DNA of 8,024 nucleotides. Origin: Solobacterium sp. UBA1789. Its GTDB lineage: Bacteria > Bacillota_I > Bacilli_A > Erysipelotrichales > Erysipelotrichaceae. Shown here piece after piece: positions 1 to 6,782 of this stretch. A program made the position numbers and the translations under genes. How positions within the stretch are numbered: position 1 is the stretch's first letter; each line of letters starts with the position of its first letter. The notes below the pieces were generated by a model that was given only the letters and a program-made list of their open reading frames with translations, did no database searches and was not told the origin of the DNA. The stretch covers positions 20,587 through 28,610 of the forward strand of contig DCGB01000062.1 in assembly GCA_002314515.1 (NCBI GenBank). Direction: 5' to 3'.

Positions 1-168
1 CAGTATGGGTCTAAGAGGGTCTTTAATGATTTCTTTGAGTTCATCATTGGTATATTTCTGGGCTTCTTTGAAGATGTCTGGTCGTCCGTTGTGATGGACG
101 GCATTAACCTGTTTCAGTAGTTTGTGAAGATAGGGTATATCCTGTTCTTTAGCTTTTCTTATTATCAT
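1..168 (-). CDS. GNAT family N-acetyltransferase, N-terminal fragment (cut by window edge)
   Basis: Reading the minus strand from an ATG at 168-166 gives 56 open codons up to the window edge. The product begins MIIRKAKEQDIPYLHKLL, followed by a QVNAVHHNGRPDIF segment and a TNDELKEIIKD helix. An I-R-x-A-x-x-x-D-I start followed by an amphipathic helix is the usual opening of GNAT acetyltransferases (beta1-alpha1). The V-N-x-x-H-H-x-G-R-P-D-x-F stretch is familiar from a Firmicutes GNAT subgroup that acetylates small molecules or protein amino termini. The acetyl-CoA-binding motif A (R/Q-x-x-G-x-G/A) would lie beyond the window, so activity and substrate cannot be judged. No strong ribosome binding site precedes the ATG; a minus-strand TATAAT only eight bases upstream would give an almost leaderless message. 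It is divergent from the glycosylase gene with 34 bases between the starts. Confidence 0.75.
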   Translation of the reverse strand, partial: MIIRKAKEQDIPYLHKLLKQVNAVHHNGRPDIFKEAQKYTNDELKEIIKDPLRPIL

Positions 169-177
169 ATTCTTAAT

Positions 178-195
178 TATAATAGGCTTTGAGGA
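178..195 (+). promoter_or_regulatory. Possible -10 box and ribosome binding site of the DNA glycosylase gene
   Basis: TATAAT at 178-183 has a poor -35 candidate (TTTCTT, 155-160) 17 bases upstream. GAGGA at 191-195 lies 7 bases before the ATG at 203. The ribosome binding site supports this start. The promoter is weak evidence because the -35 is poor and the leader would be only about 13 bases. The reverse strand also reads TATAAT at 181-176, so this AT-rich patch could be a shared divergent promoter. Confidence 0.3.
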
Positions 196-202
196 ATAGT
201 GG

Positions 203-688
203 ATGACTAAGTCTTTTCATAATATTGAACCTTTATATGATGAATATTCTAAAATACTGATTCTTGGTTCTTTTCCTTCTATAAAATCCCGGGAAGCAGT
301 TTTTTATTATGCTAATCCACAGAACCGTTTCTGGAAGGTGTTAAAGGAAGTACTGTTGTGGGAAGATGTACCATCTGTTATTGATAAGAAAAAGGAATAT
401 CTGCACAAGAGTCATATTGCCCTGTGGGATGTCATTGGCAGTTGTGATATCAGGGGTTCTTCTGATTCTTCAATCAGGAATATTGAATGTAATGATATTG
501 ATAGAATAATAAAAAACGGAAATATATCTCTGATTGTCTGTAATGGAAACAAGGCTTATGAATTGTATGAGAAATATATCTCCTGTGATATCAGATGTCT
601 GAAGCTTCCTTCAACTTCACCTGCCAATGCAGCTTATTCTTTGACAAGGCTTGTTGAAGAGTGGTCAGTTATCAGGGATTATTTATAA
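203..688 (+). CDS. DNA-deoxyinosine (hypoxanthine) glycosylase, UDG superfamily
   Basis: This 161-residue protein matches the single-domain hypoxanthine-DNA glycosylase branch (family 6) of the uracil-DNA glycosylase superfamily. The family removes the deaminated adenine base from DNA to start base-excision repair in the cytoplasm. Visible motifs are L-I-L-G-S-F-P-S at about residues 19-26, the active-site loop Y-x-x-P-Q-N-R-F-W at about 36-44 (N41 is the likely conserved Asn), I-A-L-W-D-V-I at 72-78, C-D-I-x-G-S-S-D-S-S-I at 81-91, and the late loop L-P-S-T-S-P-A-N-A at 135-143. Length is normal for the family and no domain is missing. The start is supported by GAGGA seven bases upstream. 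It is separated by 83 bases from the secretion operon and has no obvious functional link to it. Family assignment is confident; preference for hypoxanthine over uracil is inferred from family membership only. Confidence 0.88.
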   Translation: MTKSFHNIEPLYDEYSKILILGSFPSIKSREAVFYYANPQNRFWKVLKEVLLWEDVPSVIDKKKEYLHKSHIALWDVIGSCDIRGSSDSSIRNIECNDIDRIIKNGNISLIVCNGNKAYELYEKYISCDIRCLKLPSTSPANAAYSLTRLVEEWSVIRDYL

Positions 689-758
689 TAATCTGTTTTA
701 AAAATAATACACTAAATTTTTTGCGAGGAAAAAAGCCGTAATATTTCAAGAATAGGTC

Positions 759-769
759 AGGAGGTGATC
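759..769 (+). promoter_or_regulatory. Very strong Shine-Dalgarno site of the first WXG100 gene
   Basis: AGGAGGTGATC is an uninterrupted 11-base match to the complement of the usual 3' end of 16S rRNA. There are seven bases between GGAGG and the ATG at 772. It fixes the start and suggests very high translation of the first WXG100 protein compared with the weakly signalled genes downstream. Confidence 0.85.
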
Positions 770-771
770 GT

Positions 772-1071
772 ATGAGACAGATCATTGTTGAACCTGATCG
801 TTTGGATGATACGGCTGCGCGTATTGAACAGGCGAATATGGATTATGAGCGTATTTATAGGTCTTTGTATGGTGAGGTTGATAAGATGTCTTCGGCCTGG
901 CAGGGCAAGGATAATACGGCTTTTACGACGCAGATTCGTTCTTATGAGGATGATTTGCGACAGATTTCTATCATTATGCGGCAATATGCGGATTTTTTGC
1001 ATAATTCAGCCCGCGCTTATCGGGAGACTCAGGAGGAGCTGTATGCTCAGGCTTCCCGACTTAAGGCCTAG
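772..1071 (+). CDS. WXG100 family (ESAT-6-like) protein 1, type VII secretion substrate
   Basis: This is a 99-residue, all-helical, cysteine-free small protein with the canonical W-Q-G turn at 43-45 between two predicted amphipathic helices, the hallmark of WXG100 proteins. These form four-helix-bundle dimers and are exported by EssC-type ATPases. The C-terminal Tyr expected in the Y-x-x-x-D/E export motif is present at 83, but residue 87 is Gln and the acidic residues are at 88-89, so the canonical spacing is missed by one. The gene opens a tightly packed operon: WXG100 protein 2 follows after 8 bases. Base composition is higher in GC than the rest (103 of 240 bases counted over 781-1020, about 43%), with more CGT, GCG and ACG codons. 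This could reflect high expression or a different history. Probable heterodimer partner of the next gene; homodimerisation is the alternative. Confidence 0.9.
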   Translation: MRQIIVEPDRLDDTAARIEQANMDYERIYRSLYGEVDKMSSAWQGKDNTAFTTQIRSYEDDLRQISIIMRQYADFLHNSARAYRETQEELYAQASRLKA

Positions 1072-1076
1072 GAGGT
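1070..1076 (+). promoter_or_regulatory. Shine-Dalgarno site of the second WXG100 gene, overlapping the preceding stop
   Basis: AGGAGGT begins inside the TAG stop codon (1069-1071) of WXG100 protein 1 and lies four bases before the ATG at 1080. Ribosomes ending the first gene would cover this site, which fits coupled, near-equal synthesis of the two WXG100 proteins. Confidence 0.75.
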
Positions 1077-1079
1077 TTT

Positions 1080-1376
1080 ATGGATCAGATTAAGATTTCT
1101 TTGGCGGAGCTTAGTGAGATTGCTTCGCAGATTCGTTTATTGAATTCCAATTTAGATGAGGTTTTAAATTATGTTTTAAAACTTATGAATGATCTTAATG
1201 CCGTTTGGATGTCTGATGGAGCTGAGGCAATAATTGCCCGTTTTCAGAAGTTTTCCAGTCGTTTTATTGATGAGAGTGAGACAATTGAATCTTATGCCCG
1301 ATTCCTGGATCTGACAGTTTCTTCTTATGATTCGCTGGAGTCGACAATTAAGGCTAATGCGGAAGGTTTTAACTAA
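1080..1376 (+). CDS. WXG100 family (ESAT-6-like) protein 2, probable dimer partner
   Basis: This 98-residue helical protein has a helix-turn-helix layout like its neighbour but a clearly different sequence. The turn reads W-M-S at 43-45 in place of W-x-G, followed by D-G. The C-terminal export motif Y-x-x-x-E is canonical (Y83, E87). Both WXG100 proteins place Trp at 43 and Tyr at 83, so they align without gaps across the core. In mycobacterial EsxA-EsxB pairs only one partner supplies the Y-x-x-x-D/E signal. By analogy this protein would carry the signal recognised by EssC while protein 1 supplies the perfect W-x-G turn; that division is inference. A strong ribosome binding site overlapping the previous stop sets the start. 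Its 3' end overlaps the lipoprotein gene by 20 bases. Confidence 0.85.
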   Translation: MDQIKISLAELSEIASQIRLLNSNLDEVLNYVLKLMNDLNAVWMSDGAEAIIARFQKFSSRFIDESETIESYARFLDLTVSSYDSLESTIKANAEGFN

Positions 1377-3189
1377 AAAAATTATTGTTGTTTTGTTGCT
1401 GCTGATAATTATGCTTACCTGTAGCAGCTGCAGAACAAATAATACTATTAAAACTGCAGAATATTTAAAAGAATTGGCTTCTTTATCTGGCATAAGTAAT
1501 GATGATGATTATCTTGAAGCTTTAAAAGAATGGGAAATAGTTCAGGAAGACTATCCTGAGAAGCTGGATTATGCTTATCTGACTTTGACCCTGCAAAGAC
1601 TGTTGTCTGATACTTGTGATATAGAAAAACTTGTGGGCAGACATGATGATAAAGAACCTGTAAACAAGGAAGACTGCTTTAATATTCTGGAAGTGGCTAT
1701 TGAAATCATCAACAATAAAGAGTTTACAGAAAAGTATGAATATCAGTATCAGGATGGTATTGATAAAGAACTTGAAAAGGGTTCTTTGATTATTGATGAT
1801 GAGGGCCGTTATCAGCGCATTATAGATGATAATGGTGATAAGTCTGTATATGAAGAAGCTGATTATACGGACATTTATAAGGATCTAAAAATTTCTAATA
1901 CCTATGATATAGACTTTTCAAAGGCTGAGGATGTGTCTTATCTGGATGATAATACCCTGTTTGTTAACCATGAATACAGGCTGTTATCGGCTGTTTCAAA
2001 GAGTCATTCATTTTTTAAAGATGGTTTTAATGTAGCCTATTCACTTTCAAGCAGCGGTATTAATGTCCGTGTTTCCAAAAAGAAGGATAAATTAAATTTC
2101 TACTATGATGTTTCTATCTATAATGTCCGTCCCTCTTATAACTGGGATTATGAAGATGGTAAGCTCAAGGAGGCTTATTTCAAGCTGGATTATCAGACAA
2201 CAGATGAAATAGGTATTTCCAGTGGAAAGTATCTGACTTATTATCTGGATCTCAAGGACCTCGATAGTAAATCTTTTAAAGAAAAGATTAAGGCTTTTAA
2301 GGATGACGAGGTTGAAGAAACTTTAAAAATATGTACTATCAGGACGCCAATTCCCAATGTCCCCTATGCTTATCTGAATATTGATGTCCTGATAAAGATC
2401 TATGCCAGTGGTCGGGTGGAAACAGTTTTATATAATAGTCGAGAATTGGGTTTTGAGATTAAAGATGGTAAATTCCGTCTGATTATGGATAACAGCCATG
2501 ATGTTGATCTGATACTCAAGGGATCAGCCAGAGCTGTTCTGGGTTTGAATTTCAACCTTGAAACAGCAGCAGTCAGATTAATGGATGTGGAAGTTGATGC
2601 CGGTGTCCGTGCCAGTGTTTCTTCAACTTTGCATCTTTATGATGAAGAGGGTGAATTTGATAGTGTTGAAAGTGAATTGTCCTATGAGACTTTAGAAGAG
2701 CTCAGTCAGGAAAACAGCGATGTCAAACTTTGTGGCGATGTTTCTTTTCATTGGCTGCTAAATGTCTACTTTAATACTTCCAGGAGTCTTCTTTCAAAGT
2801 GGGGTTTTTCCCGAACCAGAGAGCTGCTGGATGATGATAATCAGATCTTTGGGAATATGACACATATTGAAGATGGCCACTTTGTTGAAAAATGTACCCG
2901 TAAGGCCAGGAATAAGCTTAAGACAAGTGAAACCATTTCTTCTGACAAACTGTCCTTGGAACGTTATGCGGTGGTTGTGGATAAGGGTAAGTCTTATGTT
3001 GTTGGTATCAGTTCTTTACCTTCAAATTATAAAAAGGCTGACCTTGTCTATAGCAGCAGCGATGATAGTATTGCCTCAATTTCTGGCAATAGTGTCATCG
3101 GTAAAAAGGGCGGTTCCTGTCAGATTTGTGTTAAAACCAGCGATGGAAAATATAGTGCTTATTTAAATGTGCTGGTATCGGAGTCCTAA
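1357..3189 (+). CDS. Predicted lipoprotein with C-terminal Big_2 Ig-like domain, type VII locus
   Basis: From ATG 1357 the protein has 610 residues. A basic n-region (R2, K3, K7, K8), a hydrophobic core at 9-20 and T-C-S-S-C at 21-25 form a lipoprotein-type signal with C25 the likely lipidated Cys. The lipobox is imperfect, with Cys at -3, so an uncleaved membrane anchor is possible. An ATG ten codons upstream adds a sequence that spoils the signal and has no ribosome binding site. TAAGG at 1349-1353 is close to the chosen ATG, so coupling to the overlapping WXG100 gene probably drives translation. Residues 30-200 are acidic and partly helical. Residues 200-430 look rich in beta strands. I do not recognise a family for residues 30-525. 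Residues about 528-608 resemble a Big_2 domain (S-S-x-D-x-S-I-A-S-I core, then G-K-K-G and an alternating final strand). It lies outside the cell, between the substrates and the motor gene. It is not recognisably EssB, EssA or EsaA. Role unknown; an envelope or export-path component is one guess. Confidence 0.75.
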   Translation: MRKVLTKKIIVVLLLLIIMLTCSSCRTNNTIKTAEYLKELASLSGISNDDDYLEALKEWEIVQEDYPEKLDYAYLTLTLQRLLSDTCDIEKLVGRHDDKEPVNKEDCFNILEVAIEIINNKEFTEKYEYQYQDGIDKELEKGSLIIDDEGRYQRIIDDNGDKSVYEEADYTDIYKDLKISNTYDIDFSKAEDVSYLDDNTLFVNHEYRLLSAVSKSHSFFKDGFNVAYSLSSSGINVRVSKKKDKLNFYYDVSIYNVRPSYNWDYEDGKLKEAYFKLDYQTTDEIGISSGKYLTYYLDLKDLDSKSFKEKIKAFKDDEVEETLKICTIRTPIPNVPYAYLNIDVLIKIYASGRVETVLYNSRELGFEIKDGKFRLIMDNSHDVDLILKGSARAVLGLNFNLETAAVRLMDVEVDAGVRASVSSTLHLYDEEGEFDSVESELSYETLEELSQENSDVKLCGDVSFHWLLNVYFNTSRSLLSKWGFSRTRELLDDDNQIFGNMTHIEDGHFVEKCTRKARNKLKTSETISSDKLSLERYAVVVDKGKSYVVGISSLPSNYKKADLVYSSSDDSIASISGNSVIGKKGGSCQICVKTSDGKYSAYLNVLVSES

Positions 3190-6100
3190 TGTTTATAATT
3201 ATTTATCATCAGGGGGTCTATAGTCACTTTGATAGTGGCTGTGATCCCCTGCCTTTTAAACTGGGTGTCTGTCAGATCAACAAAATAGATGACGATTATT
3301 ATCTGGAAGCTGATAGGGGTTATTATTTTAAGGATCAGTCAAAAAGGCAAAGACTGGAATATCGTTTTTATCTGCTAAAGAGTAAGTATCTTGGTGATGA
3401 ATATCGCATTTATGTCTATGAAAACAGCGAGGGTTTTACAAAATACAATTTTTACGAAAAGACTAATTTTCTCTTCTGTTTTGACAACAAGGCAAATATT
3501 GTCTGTCATGATAAGTATTTGAGAAATACCTATCTCTATTATCATGATGGTGTTATTGAGACCAATAGTGATTTTCTTTTATTGAATGGACAGCCGTGTC
3601 TGAAAAGCGAGGTAAAAGATGGCGATGAGATTGAATATCTGGGTTTTTCTGTTCATTTTATCTATGATTGTCTGTATATAAATAGTTTTTGTTGTGATGT
3701 CCGTTTAAAGAAGACTTTACTAAAGACAGAGCTTGTTGAATATCCTGCTTTTAAGGCTGAAGTGGAAAATTATTACTATCAGGATATTAGAGAACTGAAA
3801 TTTGAAAAGCCTAAGAACTATGAAAAAATCAGACAGAGAGATGTCAGGAATCTGTTTTATCAGCTGGGGCCTTCTTTGACGATGTCTTTTGCCATGCTGG
3901 GCATTGGCTTGCTCAATATTTATAATGGTCTAAATAACAATCAGAAGTTTAATACCTTATTGCCAATGATCTTGATGCCGCTGGTGATGTTGTTGTCGGG
4001 CAGTCTTTGGCCGTTTCTGGCTGATAAGAGTGAAAAGCGGATAGGGAACAAAAAGAAGAAGGATAATCTGACTGCTTATCTTCAATATCTGAAAAGATAT
4101 GAAGGTCAGTTAAATAGTAATTATTCTGATTATTACCAGAGTACCAGGGCTTTTTTTGATGAGGAAAAACTCTTTTATATCAGTCCTTATAAGAAGGATT
4201 TTTTAAAATTGGGTCTTGGTTACTATTCTGCTGGAAATAAGCTTAGTTTTGATATGTATGAGGAGGATCTGATTGATGAGTATCTGGGTAGGATAAGGTA
4301 TTCTTTTAAGGACAGGAAGGAATTTCTTTTTATTGATTTAAAGAATTATACAAGACTGACTTTTATTGGTGATGATAAACAGCTGCTTTTAGAAAACCTG
4401 GTCTATGAATTGGCGAGACATCATCATTTTGCTGATCTGAAAATAGCCGTTTATGCCAAAGATAATGTCTATGATAAATTTTATGCTTTGCCACATTTCT
4501 TTTATCAGGGCAAAAGATTATATTTAGAAAGTTTAAAGGATCTTCAGGAACTTAATTCTTCTTCTTATTCTTTTCCTTTGATCCTGTTAATGAGGGATTG
4601 TCATGATTATGTTTTTAGTAATCCGGCTATCAGGGCCATTTATTTATCGGAAGATGAACACGATATCTATAAGGATAGTCAGATTATTGTTAATGAGAAA
4701 AAGGGCTACGTTTTAGAGAACGAGGAGGTCAAATATTGTCCTTTTGATAGAGAAGAAAGAGACTTTGAACGCTTAAATCAGTTTTATGTCGATGAGGAAA
4801 ACAATAAATCCATATCTTTTGGTTTGATCAGTGATTATGATATTTCAAGAAACTATACCAGTGAACAAAGGGGTCTTTTAGCTGAGTTTGCCTTTGTTGG
4901 CAATGAGGTTTTAAGTTTTGATCTACATGAAAGCAGAGATGGTCCACATGGACTGATTGCCGGATCAACTGGTTCTGGTAAGTCAGAATTACTGATTTCG
5001 TTGTTGCTGTCTTTGGCCATGCGTTATCGTCCGGATTATTTAAATATGATTATCATTGATTTTAAGGGTGGTGGCATTGTGGAGTCCTTGTCTTATGAAA
5101 ATAAGCATATTCCGCATATTGTTGCTTCTATCAGTAATCTGGATGAGGGTATTTTTGAAAGACTGATAATTATGATTGGCAAGGAATGTCAAAGAAGGCA
5201 GAATCTTTTTAAGGATTTATCCCGAAAGTCTTCAATTTCTATCATGAATATTGATGATTATCGTAAGGAGGATCCTGTTAAATATGGCTTTGAACAGTTG
5301 AGTCATCTGGTGATTGTTGTTGATGAATTTGCTGAACTTAAGAAGGAACATCCCCAGATTATCAGCGAACTGATTTCTTTTTCCCGTATTGGTCGCTCTT
5401 TGGGTATTCATCTGATTCTGGCAACTCAAAGGCCTTCGGGTGTTATTGATGAGGAAATCTGGTCTAATGCCCGTTTTAAAATTGCGTTGAAGGTCTTAAG
5501 TGAAAAGGATTCTTTGGATGTCATTAAGGTCAAGGATGCAGCTTATCTGGAAAAGGCTGGTGAGTTTTATCTCAGGGTTGATGAATCATTGAGAAGGGCA
5601 AAAAGTATTTACAGTAAGCTTGATATCAACAACAATGACAACTATGAACTTGATTTATTAAATAAGTATCTGGATGTTGAGAGCTCTAAGCTTGTCAGAA
5701 CCGGTACCATGATAAGAGAAGCTTCTTATCTGGTTAATAAAATAAATGAAGAAAGTCAGGGAATAGAGGCAGTTAAATGGGATTTTGAAAAAAGACCATC
5801 TTTAAACTATGAAGATCTGATAAATATCTATGGCAATACAGAAAAAGTGGTATTGGGTGAAAGTGATGATTATTTAAATGGTTTAAGAAATATCCTGGGT
5901 TTTGATGTTAAGGAGAATGTTTTTATATATCAGCGCAGCAGAGCTGTTTTGCCTGTTTTATTAAAACAATATCAAAAATTGAATAGAAGACTTATTGTCA
6001 TTGGTGGCCGAGAATATAAAAATGTCAATGATAGTATTCTCTATGATGATGAGGCATCTTTGAATTATCTTTTTGATCATCTTTGTCTAAGTGGTTTAGA

Positions 6101-6782
6101 GATGACGATTGTTATCGAGGATCTGTTTTCGCTGTTTGCCCGCAATGAAAGCTATAGTGAGAAAATCTATCAGTTATTATGTCGAAATGATCTGTGTCTT
6201 TCAATACTGGCTTTTGCTTCGTTGTCACAGGTGAGTTATAAGTTACTAAATTCTTTTGATTGTTCTTTTATTATGGATGCCGACGACAAACAGCTTTTAT
6301 TGGATATCTATGGCATAAACAGTCATTATCAGGGTAACAATTTCTATTTTGATAAGGAGCCTATTCCTTTTGTAGCGATAAAGGGAATTGAAACAGAAGA
6401 ACCTAATAACAGACATTCAAGACTGATACCACAGATTCCCGAGTTTATTAATTATCGGGAAACAGATGATACCTATCTTTTGGGTTATGACTTATTGAAT
6501 AGAAAAGAAATGTATCTTCCTTTTGATAAACGACCGGTGGTAATTGCATATGAGGAAGATGAACTTCAGAATCTAAGAGATTTGTACCATAACAGACTTG
6601 ATATTCAGGTTTACAGGGGTCGTAACAATGCGGAAATAAAAGATTTTATCTGGTATGGCGAGGGCTTATTACAGCAGCGTCTGTTTTATTGTAAATATAA
6701 AAAGGATCTGAAGGAAGGTGAGGGTCTTTATGTTGCGGGGTCAAAGGAATATCTTTTGAAACTGGTGAATAGTGATGAATAA
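3189..6782 (+). CDS. essC: EssC-type FtsK/SpoIIIE ATPase of a type VIIb secretion system, shortened
   Basis: This is the membrane motor that recognises and drives WXG100 substrates out of the cell. The 1197 residues compare with about 1480-1500 in S. aureus EssC and B. subtilis YukBA. Domains in order: a degenerate FHA-like region (about 93-170, with N-G near 133 and G-D at 145), two transmembrane helices (about 227-247 and 255-277), a D0-like region (about 390-500), then an intact D1 ATPase. D1 has G-P-H-G-L-I-A leading into Walker A G-S-T-G-S-G-K-S at 592-599, D-F-K-G-G-G at 624-629, Walker B V-I-V-V-D-E ending at 713, and A-T-Q-R-P-S-G at 745-751. D2 lacks a P-loop (Y-Q-R-S-R-A-V-L at 914-921 where it should be). 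D3 is only about 110 residues with no P-loop. The ATG overlaps the previous TAA (TAATG), with GGAG at 3180-3183, so translation is coupled. EssC identity is strong; reduced C-terminal ATPase modules are the oddity. Confidence 0.92.
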   Translation: MFIIIYHQGVYSHFDSGCDPLPFKLGVCQINKIDDDYYLEADRGYYFKDQSKRQRLEYRFYLLKSKYLGDEYRIYVYENSEGFTKYNFYEKTNFLFCFDNKANIVCHDKYLRNTYLYYHDGVIETNSDFLLLNGQPCLKSEVKDGDEIEYLGFSVHFIYDCLYINSFCCDVRLKKTLLKTELVEYPAFKAEVENYYYQDIRELKFEKPKNYEKIRQRDVRNLFYQLGPSLTMSFAMLGIGLLNIYNGLNNNQKFNTLLPMILMPLVMLLSGSLWPFLADKSEKRIGNKKKKDNLTAYLQYLKRYEGQLNSNYSDYYQSTRAFFDEEKLFYISPYKKDFLKLGLGYYSAGNKLSFDMYEEDLIDEYLGRIRYSFKDRKEFLFIDLKNYTRLTFIGDDKQLLLENLVYELARHHHFADLKIAVYAKDNVYDKFYALPHFFYQGKRLYLESLKDLQELNSSSYSFPLILLMRDCHDYVFSNPAIRAIYLSEDEHDIYKDSQIIVNEKKGYVLENEEVKYCPFDREERDFERLNQFYVDEENNKSISFGLISDYDISRNYTSEQRGLLAEFAFVGNEVLSFDLHESRDGPHGLIAGSTGSGKSELLISLLLSLAMRYRPDYLNMIIIDFKGGGIVESLSYENKHIPHIVASISNLDEGIFERLIIMIGKECQRRQNLFKDLSRKSSISIMNIDDYRKEDPVKYGFEQLSHLVIVVDEFAELKKEHPQIISELISFSRIGRSLGIHLILATQRPSGVIDEEIWSNARFKIALKVLSEKDSLDVIKVKDAAYLEKAGEFYLRVDESLRRAKSIYSKLDINNNDNYELDLLNKYLDVESSKLVRTGTMIREASYLVNKINEESQGIEAVKWDFEKRPSLNYEDLINIYGNTEKVVLGESDDYLNGLRNILGFDVKENVFIYQRSRAVLPVLLKQYQKLNRRLIVIGGREYKNVNDSILYDDEASLNYLFDHLCLSGLEMTIVIEDLFSLFARNESYSEKIYQLLCRNDLCLSILAFASLSQVSYKLLNSFDCSFIMDADDKQLLLDIYGINSHYQGNNFYFDKEPIPFVAIKGIETEEPNNRHSRLIPQIPEFINYRETDDTYLLGYDLLNRKEMYLPFDKRPVVIAYEEDELQNLRDLYHNRLDIQVYRGRNNAEIKDFIWYGEGLLQQRLFYCKYKKDLKEGEGLYVAGSKEYLLKLVNSDE

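Noticed and set aside
684..689. Perfect TATAAT at the end of the glycosylase gene as a promoter for the secretion operon
   Set aside because: No acceptable -35 at 16-18 bases upstream (GTGGTC region); TTGACA at 641-646 is 37 bases away. It overlaps a stop codon in AT-rich sequence, so chance is likely. No convincing promoter was found in 689-771.
785..1093. Arg-rich 102-codon frame overlapping the first WXG100 gene
   Set aside because: Shadow of the WXG100 gene in another frame; implausible Arg/Leu-rich composition and no ribosome binding site of its own.
1327..1356. Earlier ATG start for the lipoprotein
   Set aside because: It adds ten residues ahead of a complete basic plus hydrophobic signal, has no ribosome binding site, and would enlarge the overlap with the WXG100 gene to 50 bases.
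1176..1493. Minus-strand 105-codon frame across the WXG100-lipoprotein junction
   Set aside because: Antisense shadow of two well-supported genes, with no family resemblance. Its hydrophobic stretch is just the complement of the coding sequence.
1357..3189. Lipoprotein as an exported type VII toxin (LXG-like) or effector
   Set aside because: It starts with a Sec/lipoprotein-type signal rather than an LXG or WXG helical domain. No toxin motif and no adjacent immunity gene were seen.
1357..3189. Lipoprotein as EssB or EsaA
   Set aside because: EssB has a cytosolic pseudokinase domain before a central transmembrane helix, and EsaA has terminal transmembrane helices with a long extracellular coil. 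This protein has one N-terminal anchor only.
5232..5429. Minus-strand 65-codon frame inside the EssC D1 domain
   Set aside because: It lies opposite the conserved Walker B region of EssC; antisense shadow only.
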